From assembly GCA_903928115.1 (NCBI GenBank), contig CAIYPP010000135.1:1-62378 (forward strand): a stretch of DNA of 62,378 bases. The letters are read 5' to 3'. The notes below the pieces were generated by a model. That model saw nothing but the letters and a program-made list of their open reading frames with translations, was not told the DNA's origin and searched no databases. Of the stretch, positions 61,283-62,378 are shown in pieces (the first letter of the stretch is position 1; every line of letters starts with the position of its first letter). The translations under genes and the position numbers were made by a program. The DNA comes from an uncultured Planctomycetota bacterium. GTDB taxonomy: Bacteria > Planctomycetota > UBA1135 > GCA-002686595.

Positions 61283-62378
61283 ATGAGCTTCCTGCGCACC
61301 GCCCTGCTCACCCTCCTCTGCCCCGTTCCCGCACTCGCCGGCGTTCGCTACGTCGACGCGGGACTGACCACCGGCCTCAACAACGGCACGAGCTGGGCCG
61401 ATGCCCACCGCGGCGCGCAGGGACTCCAGACCGCGCTCCTCGCCTCGGTGTCGGGCGACGAGATCTGGGTCGCGGATGGGCTCTACCTGCCGAGCGCGGG
61501 AACTCGCACGGTGTCGTTCCAATTGAAGAACGGCGTGACGATCTACGGTGGCTTCGCCGGCGGGGAAGTGAGCGTGGCGGCGCGCAATCCGGCGCTGAAC
61601 ATCGCCATCCTGTCGGGGGACCTCGCGGGCAACGACGCGGCGCTCGTCTTCACCGACAACAGCTACCACGTGCTCAACGGCAACGGCACGAACTCGACCG
61701 CGGTGATCGACGGCTTCACGGTGACGGGCGGCAACGCCAACGGCGCGGCGAACGACGACCGCGGCGGCGGCATCCTGTGCACGAGCGGTACGGGCCCGAC
61801 GGTGCGGCGCTGCCTCTTCATCGCCAACCGCTGCACCTTCGGCGGCGGCGCGGGCTACATCAACTCGTCGAGCCCGAGCTTCACGGAGTGCACCTTCGAC
61901 TACAACGTCGGTGGCAGCTACGGCGGCGCCTTCGACATGGCGACGAGCGTCGGAGCGACCTTCGACCGCTGTATCTTCCGCAACAACCGCGCGGCGCGCG
62001 CCGGTGCAATCGAGATCTTCGGCTCGAGTCCGGTCAAGGTCTACAACTCGCTGTTCGTGGCGAACCAGTGCACGGGCACCGGCGGCGGCGGCGCGATCTA
62101 CGTCTCGAGCTCGGCGGCGCAGATCCGCAACTGCACGGTGATCGGCAACAGCGCGACCACGACCACCTCGGGCGGCCTGCTCGTCAGCGGCGGCTCCCCC
62201 ACGGTCATCAACTGCATCTTCGCGCAAAATACGGGCACGGGTGGCACGACCGCGGCCTCCCAGATCAGCCCGACGACCGGCGTGTCGGTGACGTACACGA
62301 TGCTGCCCTTCGCCTACACGGGCACCGGCAACATCAACGCGACGCCGTCGTTCGCGCCCTGCGGAATCCCCCCGTACC
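61283..62378 (+). CDS. right-handed parallel beta-helix secreted protein (truncated by the window end)
   Basis: At least 365 residues, open to the end of the window. A signal peptide (LRTALLTLLCPVPALA) is followed by VRYVDAGLTTGLNNGTSWADA, the start of DUF1565/choice-of-anchor-type beta-helix proteins. Repeats such as DGFTVTGGNANG, GGGILCTSG, PTVRRCLFIANRC, PSFTECTFDYN and IRNCTVIGNSA form the helix turns. Such proteins bind or cleave surface polysaccharides or are adhesins; the catalytic residues cannot be named. TAGGAT at 61220 may be the -10 of a longer leader. Confidence 0.88.
   Translation, partial: MSFLRTALLTLLCPVPALAGVRYVDAGLTTGLNNGTSWADAHRGAQGLQTALLASVSGDEIWVADGLYLPSAGTRTVSFQLKNGVTIYGGFAGGEVSVAARNPALNIAILSGDLAGNDAALVFTDNSYHVLNGNGTNSTAVIDGFTVTGGNANGAANDDRGGGILCTSGTGPTVRRCLFIANRCTFGGGAGYINSSSPSFTECTFDYNVGGSYGGAFDMATSVGATFDRCIFRNNRAARAGAIEIFGSSPVKVYNSLFVANQCTGTGGGGAIYVSSSAAQIRNCTVIGNSATTTTSGGLLVSGGSPTVINCIFAQNTGTGGTTAASQISPTTGVSVTYTMLPFAYTGTGNINATPSFAPCGIPPY

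Overview
The window is a gene-dense, high-GC (about 70 percent by eye), Gram-negative-type chromosomal segment. There is no transposase, integrase, phage gene, CRISPR array, tRNA or rRNA that I can recognise. Several features together suggest a planctomycete, probably one of the high-GC marine lineages: tandem STT3/GT66-type oligosaccharyltransferases, OPT-family transporters, a secreted protein with a cysteine-rich C-terminal module, a right-handed beta-helix secreted protein, a sulfatase-like lipoprotein and multihaem cytochromes. This assignment is inference from gene content, not from a marker gene.

Layout. 1-5.1 kb: a terminator hairpin, an OPT transporter, a sigma-54 AAA+ activator gene broken by one base, and a PcrA/UvrD helicase. 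5.2-12.4 kb: a coupled operon of sulfatase-like lipoprotein, GT-C membrane glycosyltransferase and copper P-type ATPase, then an ABC-F ATPase. 12.4-16.5 kb (minus): an M16 peptidase lipoprotein and a LolA-like secreted protein. 16.6-22.6 kb: two paralogous STT3-like proteins, then a methyltransferase and a WaaP/InaA-type kinase joined by 4-base stop/start overlaps; this is the best candidate for an undescribed surface-glycan or glycoprotein system. 22.6-28.5 kb: a small membrane protein, an HDOD protein coupled to an SthA-type transhydrogenase, a long U32 (RlhA-like) protein and a chorismate mutase. 28.5-31.6 kb: gamma-carbonic anhydrase, a PerR-like regulator behind a perfect inverted repeat, a short rubrerythrin and a GlpC/HdrD-like Fe-S protein, together a peroxide-response module. 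31.8-34.0 kb: a DUF47/PiT phosphate uptake pair behind a cluster of TCTTGAT repeats, and a CheX-like protein.

34.1-41.7 kb (minus) is a complete cbb3 oxidase operon in an unusual order: dihaem cytochrome c, CcoN, CcoO, a CcoS-like protein with an extra N-terminal helix, a 61-residue protein resembling the FixP/CcoP anchor, CcoI, CcoG and a COG2836-type membrane protein. A roughly 67-base element occurs upstream of the whole operon and again just upstream of ccoG. 41.9-46 kb: DinB-like protein, TruD, an OprP-like porin and a YdcF-like protein. 46-50.2 kb: hutU and hutH separated by a decayed PAP2 phosphatase gene. 50.2-62.4 kb: a carboxypeptidase-regulatory-like membrane protein, a divergent isocitrate/isopropylmalate dehydrogenase homologue, an eight-haem cytochrome operon with an ArsB/SLC13-type transporter, a secreted protein with a C-terminal Cys module, a second OPT transporter, and a beta-helix protein running off the end.

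Two window-wide signals stand out. First, at least a dozen genes have a TANNNT-like -10 hexamer 6-10 bases before the start codon, which predicts leaderless mRNAs; the pattern also helps choose several starts. Second, operons are stitched together by RTGA/TTGA stop-start overlaps (eleven cases), implying pervasive translational coupling.
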